From contig NZ_JBEXMJ010000020.1 of the NCBI RefSeq assembly GCF_040610475.1, forward strand, positions 17,664 to 81,663: a DNA stretch of 64,000 nt, given 5' to 3'. The notes beneath the pieces are model-generated. The model was given only the letters and a program-made list of their open reading frames with translations, made no database searches and had not been told where the DNA came from. Origin of the DNA: Actinopolymorpha sp. NPDC004070. GTDB taxonomy: Bacteria > Actinomycetota > Actinomycetes > Propionibacteriales > Actinopolymorphaceae. The position numbers and the translations under genes are program-made. Of this stretch, positions 8,775-18,069 are shown in pieces; positions within the stretch are counted from its first letter, which is position 1; each line of letters opens with the position of its first letter.

Positions 8775-11700
8775 TCATCGTTCGGGTGGCGGGGTCTTGG
8801 ACTGCTCTGGGAAGTAGGGGAAGAGCGGAGTATCGGGCCCCCATGGTCCGGGGCCGCCATTGGCGTCGGCCGTGACGAAGACGCTCGGTGGGGACGCGGT
8901 GATGCCGCCGCTGGTCGAGCGCGCCGTCACGATCCAGGCGTACGGGGTGGCTGGAATGAGTTTCGTCCAGGTCACCGAGGCCACCTCACCGGAGGGCACC
9001 GTCGTCTGCCCGATCAGTTGCGTCGGCGTGTAGAGCGCCAGTACATCGGACTTGAACGTGGTGGTCCGGCTGTTCAGGTCGATCGGAAGCACCATGTTGT
9101 CCTCGTGGCCGTCGTAGCGGAGGCCGGGGTCGAACTCGGTGGCGCCGAAGTCGTCCAGGAACGGCGAGTAGGTGCTCACCTTCAACTCACTGCGGGCCAC
9201 GTCGATCTGGAGCAACCGCAGGAAGCTCGCGCCGAAGTTGAGCGGGGTGGTCGGGCTGTAGCCGCCGATCTCGGTGAGACCGACCCGGTCTGCCGTCACG
9301 CTGTAGGACTGGTAGTCGGCCATCAACTCCACGACGCCGTTGCCGACCACCTGGCCCACCTGGGGCTTGACGTTGGTGCCGACTCCATGGATGTGGCCGG
9401 CGAGGATGAGGAACACGTTGGGGTTGGGCTGAACGATCTGCTTGAAGAGCGACGAGCCGTCGGGGTCTGCGAACTGTGCGGTGCGCCCGTCACGTTGGAT
9501 GCTCGCGTTCAGGTAGTCGTGGGACAGCAGGATCCCGTTGCGGTCCGGGTACCGCTTGAAGATCGAGTCGGCCCACCTGGCCTCCTCCTTGCTGATGCCG
9601 TACGACAGAGCGACGACCACGAAGTCACGACCGCCCGCGGAGAACAGGTCGTAGTGGTTCTCGTTGTCGCCGTCGCGCCAGGGGCCGCCGTACGCACCGT
9701 TCTTCCAGTTCTGGCTCGCTGCTGCATACCGGGCGGGGCCGTAGTACTGGTTGTAGGTGGCGTTGGGGCCGGTCTCGTGGCCGTACCAGTTGTCGTGGTT
9801 GCCCGCGAGCACGCCGTTCGGGACGCCCGAGTCGTCAAGGATCTTCTGCTGGCGACTGGAAAGCTCGAACTCGCGAATGGCCTGCTGCTGCTTCTCGGGC
9901 GTGGTTGGCTGGGCGAGGTTGTTGTTGGTGATGTCGCCGGTGTTCGCGACATAGGCGATCTTCCGCGCCGCGGCGTTGTCCCGGATCCAACGGGGGATGT
10001 CGCCGTACGCCTTTTCCCACACCGCACGCTCGGCCACGGGGTGCTCCGGCAGTGTGGCGCCTTCTGACAGGAACTGGGTGTCACTCATGTGGACGATGGC
10101 GAAGTCGTAGTCCGCTGGATCCTTGAAACGGTCCTCCGCTCCGGGATCGATGTCGTCCGCGAACGGGTCCTCGCCGGTGATCATGACGTGCACCCTTTGA
10201 ACGTCGATGTACCGGTTGGTGACGGTGGCGGTCAGCACGGTGTTGCCCTTGAGAGCACCACGGCTGCCGGCGAGCGGGTCCCATGTGTTCGTCTGGGTGT
10301 TCCACGCCCACAGTCTCGCCAGGCGCTCCGGGTCGATGACGCCCTCCCACCGCAGCACGGGAGCGTCGACGTGACCCTGGATCGGGATGTCGAACCGTTG
10401 GAACGTGACGCCGCCTGCGGTGGGGGCGTCGATCGTGGCGTCGTCGCCGGGCGCCAGAGCTCTGGTGTCGCCGATGTTTTGTTCACCGGGAACGCGCAGA
10501 GTGGTCGGGACGGTGTCGCTTTCCCCCTGCCAGCCCACGCTTGCATTGAGAATCTTCGCCTGGGAGAACGTCGCTGTGACCGCGCCGCCGTCCGGCTCGG
10601 AGACCTTTGCCGACAGCTTCACCGTGCGGGGCTGGCCGGTCGCGCCCGACGCTGGAGAGATCTCGGTCGGGACGTCGGGAATGGCGGCGGAGGTGAAGAC
10701 GACCTCGCGCGTCGCCTTGTTGCCCAGCGAGTCGCTCGCGGTCACCGCAAGGGTGTGGTTGCCGGCGGACAGCCCCGGTCCGACGAGTTCGCCGAGCTGG
10801 ATGGGGTCGCCGTCCAGCGTGACGTCCGGGCCGGAGCGGACCGAGGAGGGGTCCTGTACCTGGACGTTGAGCGGGAGCGACGAAATGATCCGCTGGCCCG
10901 CTCCAGGTGTGCTCGCCGCAACGACCGGGGCGGTGTTGTCCGTCACCAGCAGCCGAGTGGCGACCTGGCCGGTAGCTGAGGTGGCGGCGATGGTGTGGTT
11001 TCCGTCCGCGAGTCTGGTGGTGTCGACGTCGGCTCGGAGGCCGCCGGCCGGCCCGTCGATGAGGAAGTTGAGGTCGATCTCTGCCAGCAGGTTGCGGTTG
11101 GAGCCGCAGTTGCCGTCACCCATGTTGTACGTCTGCTTGATCATCTGGCCGGTGGCGGTGCCGTGGGCCACCGTGAGCGAGATGGCCGAGATCGCGAAGT
11201 CGTCCCGGTTGCAGCCGGTCGCCGGCGTGCCGGTGACGACGTCGATGGTGTTCATCCCGGGGGTGAGCCACTCGTTGGGGATCGGCAGGTCGACGCGCTC
11301 GTTGACGAAGTCGCCGCCGATCAGCCTCTCCATGCCGTTGACACGCACCGTGTTGAGGTACATGTCGTCGATCGAGTTCGACCCCACGGTGAAGGTGAGC
11401 GTCGCGTCACCGGAGCCGAGGGTCCTCTCGACGTACACCGCAGGCGCGTCGATGGTGTAGCGCAGTTCGGCCTCGCGGAGCAGCGCCGTGTTGGAGCCGC
11501 AGTTGCCGTCGCCCATCGCATAAGTTCCCGCGATGTCGTGGCCGGTGATCGTGGCGCCGTCAAGGGACAGCTGCAGGTTGGCGATGGTGAAATCGTCGCG
11601 GTTGATGCCACAGGTGGCGTTGATGTCGCCGGTGACGACCTTGATCAGGTTGTCGCCTGGTACGAGCCAGCGCGCCGGTATCGCGGCGCGGACGCGGGTG

Positions 11701-12806
11701 CTGACCCAGTCACCGCCCAGGTCGATGCGCTTGCCGTTGACCAGCAGGAAGTTGTCCGACCTGTCCTCGATCGAGTTGGACCCCACGTCGAAGCTCAACG
11801 TGGCGGTGCCGCTGCCAAGCGTGGGTGAGGTCGGTGGATTCTTGCCGTCGACCGTCAGTGAGGCCACGTCGCCGGCGCCGCCAGCGGGAAGCGACGCGAA
11901 CACGGGCTGCGTGCCGTTGGTCAGGGTGCCGTCCACCGGGTCCACGTTAGGCGCGCCGCTGGGGGCGTTGTTGACCGTGACGGTGTGCGTGACCTTTCCA
12001 CCGGCCGAGGTCGTCGCGGTGATGGCGTGCTTCCCGTTGCCGACCGATGTGGAGTCCCATTCCGCCGCAAGACCGGTCGTACGCCCTGGGTCGCCGGAAA
12101 CGGTGAAGGTCAGTTCCGCACGGAGGAGCTTGCCCGCCTGGGAACCGCAGTTGCCGTCACCGAAGTCGAAGGTGAACTCGTTGTTGTCACCATTGGCGGT
12201 CTCGCCCAACAGTTCGAGCGCGAAGTCAGACATCACGAAGTCGTCGTAGTTGGCATCGCAGTCGGCGTTCGCGGCGGCACCGACGACGATCTCGACGACG
12301 TTGTCACCGGTGACGAGGTACTCGTTGGGGACCTCGAGGTCGGCTCGCTCCGTCACCCAGGTCTGCGGCTGGTCGATCCGATGACCGTTGACCGTGAAGT
12401 AGTTGCCGAAGGCGATGTCCACCGAGTTGGTGCCGACGTCGAAGAGCAGGTGCGAGACACCTACGGTCGGGTCCGCGTCGAGCTCACGACCATCCACGGT
12501 CAGGCTCACCACATCCTCGTCGGCGACCGTCGGCGTCGCCGCCACTGTCCGGGTGCCGGCCAGGAACGAACCGTCGACTGGACTGAGTTCGGGCGGGGAT
12601 CCCGGCGCCGGGTCCGTAAGCTCAGCCGACTGCCGGACGTCCGAAGCGCCGGCAGGCTGCAGGCCTCCCAGCACACTCGTGCCCGACCAGCCTGCTTGCG
12701 GCAGCGTCAACAAACCCGCGGCGGCGAACACTACGACGGCGGTCCTCCGCACGGACCTCCTGGCTCGTCGCCGGCTCCACGCGACACGCATCCCTGTGGG
12801 CTTCAT
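8775..12806 (-). CDS. Large secreted calcineurin-like metallophosphoesterase with three repeated modules
   Basis: A 1343-residue secreted protein. The N-terminus has an arginine-rich head (SRRRARRSVRRT) and a hydrophobic core, a Sec or possibly Tat signal. Three homologous modules follow at about 100-235, 310-450 and 455-580; each has a FDVGTNSVD-type strand, a DDF pair and a GDGNCGS motif. Ig-like segments lead to the metallophosphoesterase domain (about 895-1215): HMSDTQ, NTGDITNNN, LAGNHDNW, LLSHDY and LAGHIHG supply the dinuclear metal ligands. A fibronectin-III-like segment ends the protein. It should cleave a phosphoester or nucleotide outside the cell while the modules bind a polymer or Ca2+. 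The ATG at 12806 is preferred to a TTG 21 nt upstream. Confidence 0.8.
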   Translation of the reverse strand: MKPTGMRVAWSRRRARRSVRRTAVVVFAAAGLLTLPQAGWSGTSVLGGLQPAGASDVRQSAELTDPAPGSPPELSPVDGSFLAGTRTVAATPTVADEDVVSLTVDGRELDADPTVGVSHLLFDVGTNSVDIAFGNYFTVNGHRIDQPQTWVTERADLEVPNEYLVTGDNVVEIVVGAAANADCDANYDDFVMSDFALELLGETANGDNNEFTFDFGDGNCGSQAGKLLRAELTFTVSGDPGRTTGLAAEWDSTSVGNGKHAITATTSAGGKVTHTVTVNNAPSGAPNVDPVDGTLTNGTQPVFASLPAGGAGDVASLTVDGKNPPTSPTLGSGTATLSFDVGSNSIEDRSDNFLLVNGKRIDLGGDWVSTRVRAAIPARWLVPGDNLIKVVTGDINATCGINRDDFTIANLQLSLDGATITGHDIAGTYAMGDGNCGSNTALLREAELRYTIDAPAVYVERTLGSGDATLTFTVGSNSIDDMYLNTVRVNGMERLIGGDFVNERVDLPIPNEWLTPGMNTIDVVTGTPATGCNRDDFAISAISLTVAHGTATGQMIKQTYNMGDGNCGSNRNLLAEIDLNFLIDGPAGGLRADVDTTRLADGNHTIAATSATGQVATRLLVTDNTAPVVAASTPGAGQRIISSLPLNVQVQDPSSVRSGPDVTLDGDPIQLGELVGPGLSAGNHTLAVTASDSLGNKATREVVFTSAAIPDVPTEISPASGATGQPRTVKLSAKVSEPDGGAVTATFSQAKILNASVGWQGESDTVPTTLRVPGEQNIGDTRALAPGDDATIDAPTAGGVTFQRFDIPIQGHVDAPVLRWEGVIDPERLARLWAWNTQTNTWDPLAGSRGALKGNTVLTATVTNRYIDVQRVHVMITGEDPFADDIDPGAEDRFKDPADYDFAIVHMSDTQFLSEGATLPEHPVAERAVWEKAYGDIPRWIRDNAAARKIAYVANTGDITNNNLAQPTTPEKQQQAIREFELSSRQQKILDDSGVPNGVLAGNHDNWYGHETGPNATYNQYYGPARYAAASQNWKNGAYGGPWRDGDNENHYDLFSAGGRDFVVVALSYGISKEEARWADSIFKRYPDRNGILLSHDYLNASIQRDGRTAQFADPDGSSLFKQIVQPNPNVFLILAGHIHGVGTNVKPQVGQVVGNGVVELMADYQSYSVTADRVGLTEIGGYSPTTPLNFGASFLRLLQIDVARSELKVSTYSPFLDDFGATEFDPGLRYDGHEDNMVLPIDLNSRTTTFKSDVLALYTPTQLIGQTTVPSGEVASVTWTKLIPATPYAWIVTARSTSGGITASPPSVFVTADANGGPGPWGPDTPLFPYFPEQSKTPPPER

Positions 12807-13151
12807 CAGCGCGCCGTCCCTTCTCAACCGTTACGGCGACGGCGCGTCCGCTTCACATCCCTCGTGGCGCAGCCAGGGCGGATCAGTGGATCAACCACCT
12901 TGGGTGAGCCGGGACGTACACAGAACAGTTCAGGACACGCCGACTTTGCTCTTTCTAAATACTCGCGAGCAGTTCAGGCGTCCAGACAGGAAGCGGCGAC
13001 GATACGACGGTCGCAGCCCTAGGCCGGCGCCATCCGACCGTGGCTGCGAGGGTGTCCCTTCGTGTCAACTGTGAGATCTACGTACGGCGGGCTGGGCCGG
13101 CCAATTCATGTCGCCACGAGTCGATGGCAACCGCCGCGGATCCCACGCGCG
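12807..13151. other. Intergenic region upstream of the metallophosphoesterase gene
   Basis: About 345 bases that include the promoter region of the metallophosphoesterase gene and the degraded end of a P450 copy. I see no further gene. Confidence 0.45.
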
Positions 13152-13691
13152 CTACACGGCAGACGCCACCTCCCCCTCCAGCCGGGCCAGTGGGGCGCCC
13201 ATGCAGTAGTGGACGCCGTGCCCGAACCCCAGGTGTCCGCTCCTGCGACGAGTGATGTCCAGCTGTCCGGCGTCGGGGAACCGGCGCTCGTCGTGGTTGG
13301 CCGAGGCCAGCGCCACAAGCAAGGTTTCACCCCGCGGGATCTCTACGTCACCGATTCGTACGGGCTCGGCGGTGAACCGCGCAAGCGTGGTGTTGAGCGG
13401 CCCGTCGTAAACGCGAACGTCTCGATCAGGTCGATCGGCTTGCCGTCCCTACCACGCGTGGCCATGCCGTCCAGCAACTCTTCGGTGATCGCCTCGATCC
13501 GCGGCCTGAGGGCCTCGACCCGGCGGGAGGTGAACACCTTGTTGACCACCCTCCTCCCGCAGTACGGCGTAGACCGCCTGCGGATCCTGGAAGAAGCCGG
13601 CGTCCAGCACCAACGGCGGCATCCTGCCCGCCCCAGCCGCCGCTGTGGCGGGCTCGGTGGCCGACGATCCGCTCACCCCTACGTCCGCCAT
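13152..13691 (-). pseudogene. Cytochrome P450 remnant (decayed tandem copy)
   Basis: Translated in shifting frames, this stretch matches the intact P450 at 14205-15500 in three blocks: the N-terminus ([20 protein letters not shown]), the segment [20 protein letters not shown], and the C-terminal part LDITRR.SGHLGFGHGVHYC with the haem-ligand cysteine. Compared with the intact gene it lacks about residues 51-128 and 173-318, including the I-helix AGxET and the ExxR motif, and stops soon after the haem loop. It cannot encode a working P450. The internal deletions show decay after a local duplication. Confidence 0.8.
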
Positions 13692-13788
13692 CTGACTCCC
13701 CCTCGTGTGCCCGGACCGTGGCCCGTCCCGACGCGCGCTCGCTGGCGCCTGCACGTTCTCGAATACCAGCAGCGTTCCTCCTAACGCA

Positions 13789-14136
13789 TCAGGTCTTGGG
13801 CGTTAGCGTGCAGGAGATCGTCTGGTGTTGGATGCGCCCTGCGTTGAAGACGAAGGTGTCGACACCGTCGGAAATGGAGTTCAGCGTCGAATCGGCTCTC
13901 CAGTGGAGAAGGAGGAGGTTGTCGGCGAACACAGCGGACACCGCTTCAAGGGAGAGCTGTGGAAGGGCGTTCACCAACCCCTCGAACAGCTCTCGGATCG
14001 CGGTTCGCCCGCGGTATTCACCGGTCGCCGTCAGCACCAGGGCACCATGGGCGTAGTCGGATACCAGGGTGTCAAGGTCGCCGGCCGACAGCGCGGCTAC
14101 ATGTCGTTGAAAGGTCTCCTGTGGCGTCTGCTCCAT
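13789..14136 (-). CDS. SnoaL/NTF2-like protein
   Basis: A 115-residue alpha+beta barrel protein of the NTF2-like superfamily: an N-terminal helix pair (TFQRHVAALSAGDLDTLVSDY), the strand-turn GEYRGRTAIRELFEGL, and C-terminal strands ending TFVFNAGRIQHQTIS. Members act as small isomerases, cyclases or hydroxylases of natural-product intermediates, or as ligand binders. The gene follows the P450 by about 70 nt on the same strand and probably shares its transcript, so the two may act on the same substrate. Catalytic residues cannot be assigned. Confidence 0.75.
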   Translation of the reverse strand: MEQTPQETFQRHVAALSAGDLDTLVSDYAHGALVLTATGEYRGRTAIRELFEGLVNALPQLSLEAVSAVFADNLLLLHWRADSTLNSISDGVDTFVFNAGRIQHQTISCTLTPKT

Positions 14137-14204
14137 TGCGATAAGCCTCTCTGCTCAGGCGAAGACGGTCGTACGGGAAGCTGTCAGGAGCGGTACGGAC
14201 GCGG

Positions 14205-15500
14205 TCAGAACAGCCGTACGGGAAGGCGTTCCACGGCGTGGAACACGATGCTCTGCCGCCAGTGCACCTCATCGGGCTCGATCGCCAGCGACAGCTGGGG
14301 AAAGCGCTCGAGGATCCGGTGGAAGGCGATCTCGCCCTCCAGTCGGGCCAGTGGTGCGCCCACGCAATAGTGGATGCCGTGGCCGAAGCCGAGGTGTCCG
14401 CTGCCGCGGCGGGTGATGTCGAGCCGCCCTGCGTGGGGAAATCGGCTTTCGTCGTGGTTGGCCGAGGCAAGCGAAACCATGACGATCTGGCCGCGCGGGA
14501 CCTCCACCCCGCCCAGTCGGACCGGTTCGGAGGTGAACCGCGTGGTGGCCAGGTTGAGCGGTCCGTCGTAGCGCAGGAACTCCTCGACCGCGCCGCCCAC
14601 CAGGGACGGGTCTGCACGCAGCCGGTCGAGCTGGCCGGGGTTGCGCAGTAGGGCGAGGATGCCGTTGCCGATCAGGTTGACGGTCGTCTCGTGCCCGGCG
14701 AGCAGGAGCAGAAACGCCATCGCGATCAGTTCGTACTCGTCCAGCCGATCGTTGTCGTCGCGCGCCTGCACCAGGGCGGTCAGCAGGTCCTCACCGGGCT
14801 GGGCACGCTTGGCAGCGACCAGCTCGCGGAGGTAGCCGGCAATGGCGGCCGACATGGTGCGTTCCACGTCATCGGTCAGGTCGTCAGCGGTGATCACGGT
14901 GCACCAGGAGCGGAAGTCGTCGCGGTCGCTCGGGGGAACGCCGAGCAGTTCGCAGATCACGGTCATCGGCAAAGGGCCCGCCAACGCGTCGATGAGGTCG
15001 ACCGGCTCACCGTGCGCGCCACGCGCAGCCATCGCGTCCAGCAGTTCCTCGGTGATCGCCTCGATCCGGGGACGCAGCGCCTCCACCCGGCGGGAGGTGA
15101 ACGCCTTGTTGACCAGCGTGCGCAGCCGGGTATGGTCGGGCGGATCCGAGCTCAGCATGTGTGCCAGCAGCCCTTCGTCGTCGCCCAGCTTGAACCCACC
15201 GATCTGTTCGGGATCCAGGTACTGAGCGACCGCCACACGGTCGTTCTTGAGCAGACGAGGATCAGCGAGCGCGGCACGGGCCTCGTCGTACCTGGTCACG
15301 ATCCAGGCCTCCCCCCAGCCGAGGGGAAAGACGACCTTCCGGACCGGGCCCTCCTCCCGCAGTACGGAGTAGACCGCCTCCGGATCCTGGAAGAAGCCGG
15401 TATCCAACAGCAGCGGCACACTGGTCCCGGGGTTCGCTCCGGTGCCTGCTCCCCTGGGAGGTTCGGTGGCCGATGGTCCGGTCCTCTCTGCAGCTGTCAT
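14205..15500 (-). CDS. Cytochrome P450 monooxygenase
   Basis: A 431-residue soluble bacterial P450 that hydroxylates or otherwise oxidises a small molecule using O2 and electrons from a ferredoxin. Visible motifs are the I-helix AGHETT (268-273) with the oxygen-activating acid/threonine pair, EEFLR (306-310) of the K-helix, and FGHGIHYCVG with the haem cysteine at 379. Full length and no disruption. The neighbouring SnoaL-like gene and MFS exporter suggest a small natural-product modification set. No ferredoxin gene is adjacent. A decayed copy lies downstream. The substrate is unknown. Confidence 0.92.
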   Translation of the reverse strand: MTAAERTGPSATEPPRGAGTGANPGTSVPLLLDTGFFQDPEAVYSVLREEGPVRKVVFPLGWGEAWIVTRYDEARAALADPRLLKNDRVAVAQYLDPEQIGGFKLGDDEGLLAHMLSSDPPDHTRLRTLVNKAFTSRRVEALRPRIEAITEELLDAMAARGAHGEPVDLIDALAGPLPMTVICELLGVPPSDRDDFRSWCTVITADDLTDDVERTMSAAIAGYLRELVAAKRAQPGEDLLTALVQARDDNDRLDEYELIAMAFLLLLAGHETTVNLIGNGILALLRNPGQLDRLRADPSLVGGAVEEFLRYDGPLNLATTRFTSEPVRLGGVEVPRGQIVMVSLASANHDESRFPHAGRLDITRRGSGHLGFGHGIHYCVGAPLARLEGEIAFHRILERFPQLSLAIEPDEVHWRQSIVFHAVERLPVRLF

Positions 15501-15737
15501 GTAAGTCCCCTCATATGCCCGGTCATCATCCCCCTGCCCGGTGGCCCGGGCGACTGCCGAGCCCCCTCAGGATGAGCGTCTCAACCCCCGCCGTCCAGCT
15601 AAGTCGACGCCGCGTCGGCATGCTGCTTGAGGGAGTCGGCGTTCGGAGTGCTCGGACAGCGTTCCTCACCCGGCCGACAACGAGCAGGATCCTGATGCGG
15701 CAGATGGTGGGTCGGGTCCTGCGCGGGGAGGTCCCCG

Positions 15738-15854
15738 ATGACCCGTCAGCACACGCCAGACCCCGACGCCCGGCGTGGTGTTGACACGCTCATTCTTGTC
15801 GACTGGACCAATGACGAGTACGCGCCGGAGTTCTACCGTGGAGCGTGTCGTTGA
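15738..15854 (+). CDS. Candidate 38-residue small protein
   Basis: An ATG with GGGGAGG 6 nt upstream opens a frame encoding 38 residues rich in acidic and aromatic side chains (DTLILVDWTNDEYAPEFYRG). It ends 116 nt before the MFS start on the same strand. I recognise no family. It could be a real small protein, a leader, or the remnant of a longer gene. Confidence 0.35.
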   Translation: MTRQHTPDPDARRGVDTLILVDWTNDEYAPEFYRGACR

Positions 15855-15970
15855 GGGCGTGCCGGTCCGGTTCGGGCCGGAGACCAGGGACTCTTGGGAG
15901 ACTCTCCTCTGAGCACGCGCCCTTGGTCGCGAGTATGGGATGACGGCGCCGCTTCACGGGGGAACGCTGC

Positions 15971-17179
15971 ATGGGCTTGCTCAGAACCAATCCAAGCTTC
16001 GCGATGCTGTGTGTGGCCCGCACAGTGTCGTTCGCGGGCGGCTCACTGGCCCACATGGCGTTGGTGTTGTACGTGGCCAGCCGTGGCGGTGGAGGACCCG
16101 CGGTCGCCACGCTGTTGATCGTCTCCGACTTCTCCCCGAGCGTCCTTGCACCAGTACTGGGCTCGATCGGCGACCGGTTGGATCGCCGCCGCCTGATGCT
16201 CGCCACACAGATACTGCAGGCAGGCACGGTCCTGACGATCGCCGCATGGCTGCCCAGCCTGCCTGTTCTGCTCCTCCTTGTTGCTGTGAACGCCAACCTG
16301 GCGAGGGCATTCGAGCCGGCCTCGTCCAGTGCTGTCCCGCAGCTGGTGGCCGAGGTCGACCTGGTTCGCGCCAACTCCATGATCGGCTTCGGCAGCTACG
16401 GACTCTCACTCGTCGGTCCCCTCGGTGCCGCCGCTCTCACGCCACTCGTCGGCCTGCGCGGAGTCCTGCTTCTGAACGCCGGAACCTTCCTCATCTCGGC
16501 CGCCCTGCTGTGGCGCCTCCCGCCCCTCGCCCCGCCCCAGCCAGCTCAGGTTCCACACGCGCCGACACATCGACCAGCGCTGTGGCGCGACACCATGTCA
16601 GGCCTGCGCTACGTCTGGACCGACCGAACCGTCCGCGCGACCGTGATCGGCTTCAGCCTGCTGGTGGCCTGCACCGGCCTGGACGACATCGCATTGGTCT
16701 TCCTGGCCAAGAACACATTCCACGCCGGCAACTCCATGGCAAGCCTCCTCTACGCCGGAGCCGACTTCGGAATGCTGCTCGGATTCCTCGCCCTCACCCG
16801 AGTCACCCGAGTGGCAGCGGCACCCTACTTCGTCGCCGGCATGGCGATCAGCAGCCTCGGCAACCTGCTCACCGGAGTGTCCTGGGCAGTGCTACCGGCA
16901 ATCGCCTGTCAGATGGTGCGCGGCATCGGAATCGCGTCGCTGGAAACCGGGAGCCACACGCTCCTGCAGCGCAGCGTCCCCACTGCCATGCAGGCACGTG
17001 TCTTCGCCAACCTGTCCACCGCCATCGGCTTCGCCGCCGGCGTCTCCTACCTCGGCGGCGGCATCGCACTCGTATCGACCTCACCCGGCATCGTCCTGTT
17101 CGCAGCCGGTGCCGCAGGACTCCTGGTCACGATCGGCACCGCCGCAGCCCTCGCTCGTGCTACACGCATTACTAGATGA
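15971..17179 (+). CDS. MFS transporter
   Basis: A 402-residue integral membrane protein with about twelve hydrophobic segments and the cytoplasmic loop GSIGDRLDRRRLM between segments 2 and 3, which is the MFS A-motif. It resembles the drug/macrolide-efflux-like group of the major facilitator superfamily, which exports small molecules by proton antiport. The loop between the two six-helix halves lies at about 195-220. The ATG has GGGGAA 8 nt upstream. Divergence from the P450 gene suggests export of, or self-resistance to, the P450 product, but this is inference. Confidence 0.88.
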   Translation: MGLLRTNPSFAMLCVARTVSFAGGSLAHMALVLYVASRGGGGPAVATLLIVSDFSPSVLAPVLGSIGDRLDRRRLMLATQILQAGTVLTIAAWLPSLPVLLLLVAVNANLARAFEPASSSAVPQLVAEVDLVRANSMIGFGSYGLSLVGPLGAAALTPLVGLRGVLLLNAGTFLISAALLWRLPPLAPPQPAQVPHAPTHRPALWRDTMSGLRYVWTDRTVRATVIGFSLLVACTGLDDIALVFLAKNTFHAGNSMASLLYAGADFGMLLGFLALTRVTRVAAAPYFVAGMAISSLGNLLTGVSWAVLPAIACQMVRGIGIASLETGSHTLLQRSVPTAMQARVFANLSTAIGFAAGVSYLGGGIALVSTSPGIVLFAAGAAGLLVTIGTAAALARATRITR

Positions 17180-17258
17180 CCGACGGCTGCAGCCGGGAGA
17201 CGGCCGGACCTCCATCGCACAAAACCGCAGGCGACCGAGCATGCCGCACACAGCACGG

Positions 17259-17282
17259 GCGCCACGTCACCGTCCGTGGTGC
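17259..17282. terminator. Weak hairpin between convergent units
   Basis: GCGCCACG and CGTGGTGC form an 8-bp stem with one mismatch and an 8-nt loop. It lies between the end of the MFS gene and the end of the large minus-strand unit and could terminate either transcript. Confidence 0.4.
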
Positions 17283-17298
17283 TCAGGAGGGACCGCTG

Positions 17299-18069
17299 TC
17301 ATGCGGTCCGGCGGATGGCCGCGAGATCTGAGCTGTGCCAGGTCGGCGGGCCGTAAGCCATCGAGCAGACGGCGTCCAGGCTCTGACGGGGGCAGACCTG
17401 CCGCGCGGTCCGGGCTCCGTCCGTCAGACCCCGTACGCCGCAGTGAGTGGCGTGATCCAGTGCCCGCGCCAGTTCGTCGGGCTCCGGGTAGAAGGGTGAC
17501 AGGCTCTGCCAGCGGGCCGCGGAGGATGCCGCCCACTCCAGTCCGGTCGTCAGGCCGGCCAACGTCTCCTCCACCCCGGGGATCTGCTGCAGCCCGAGCG
17601 AATACAGCAGGGCCAACACGTTGGTGGCTGCCGTCAGGTCGACGAGGTCGATGTCATGACCGGCTCCCCGACGATGCCAGGTAGTGAACATGCCTTGTCG
17701 CAGCCAGGGCGGGCCGGGAGCGAGCACGCGGCGGAGCCGGTGTGCGCCCACCGTGTGACAGGCCACGCTTCGAGCCTCGGTGCGTGAGACCCGCCCGGCC
17801 CGCTCCAGTTCCAGCAGCATGACCGCGGTGTCGTCGCTGTCCGCGGGGAGTTCCGGCGCCCACGCCGGGGTGGCGCCGTACGGCCAGAACCCGTACGAGC
17901 CGTTGGGACGACGACAGGTCTCGAGCAGATCGAGCCAGGCTTCGGGCACCGTCTTCCCCGCACGGCGTACTTCACGTACGGCCAGGGCAGTGACGAACCC
18001 GTTGGAGTCATGGACCGAACGACCGTCGGCCCACCGCACCACACTGCCCACGCCCCCCGGTGCGGTCAT
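17299..18069 (-). CDS. Alpha/alpha-toroid protein with a DxDD motif (terpene-cyclase/prenyltransferase-repeat-like)
   Basis: A 256-residue protein, last gene of the 35-kb block, with no signal peptide. It is helical and carries repeat signatures of the squalene-cyclase/prenyltransferase toroid: TCRRPNGSYGFWPYG at 51-65 resembles a QW/GGF turn, and ADSDDTAVMLLEL contains DSDD at 77-80, the acid motif of class II terpene cyclases. The usual cyclase is two to three times longer, so this is either a single-domain relative or a toroid that uses the motif otherwise. Its start overlaps the preceding stop by 4 nt (ATGA), so the two are made together. A cyclase role is inference; a purely structural or binding role is possible. 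Confidence 0.6.
   Translation of the reverse strand: MTAPGGVGSVVRWADGRSVHDSNGFVTALAVREVRRAGKTVPEAWLDLLETCRRPNGSYGFWPYGATPAWAPELPADSDDTAVMLLELERAGRVSRTEARSVACHTVGAHRLRRVLAPGPPWLRQGMFTTWHRRGAGHDIDLVDLTAATNVLALLYSLGLQQIPGVEETLAGLTTGLEWAASSAARWQSLSPFYPEPDELARALDHATHCGVRGLTDGARTARQVCPRQSLDAVCSMAYGPPTWHSSDLAAIRRTA

Noticed and set aside
8679..10067. 462-codon plus-strand frame over the metallophosphoesterase gene
   Set aside because: Antisense shadow; the minus-strand frame carries the complete metal-binding motif set.
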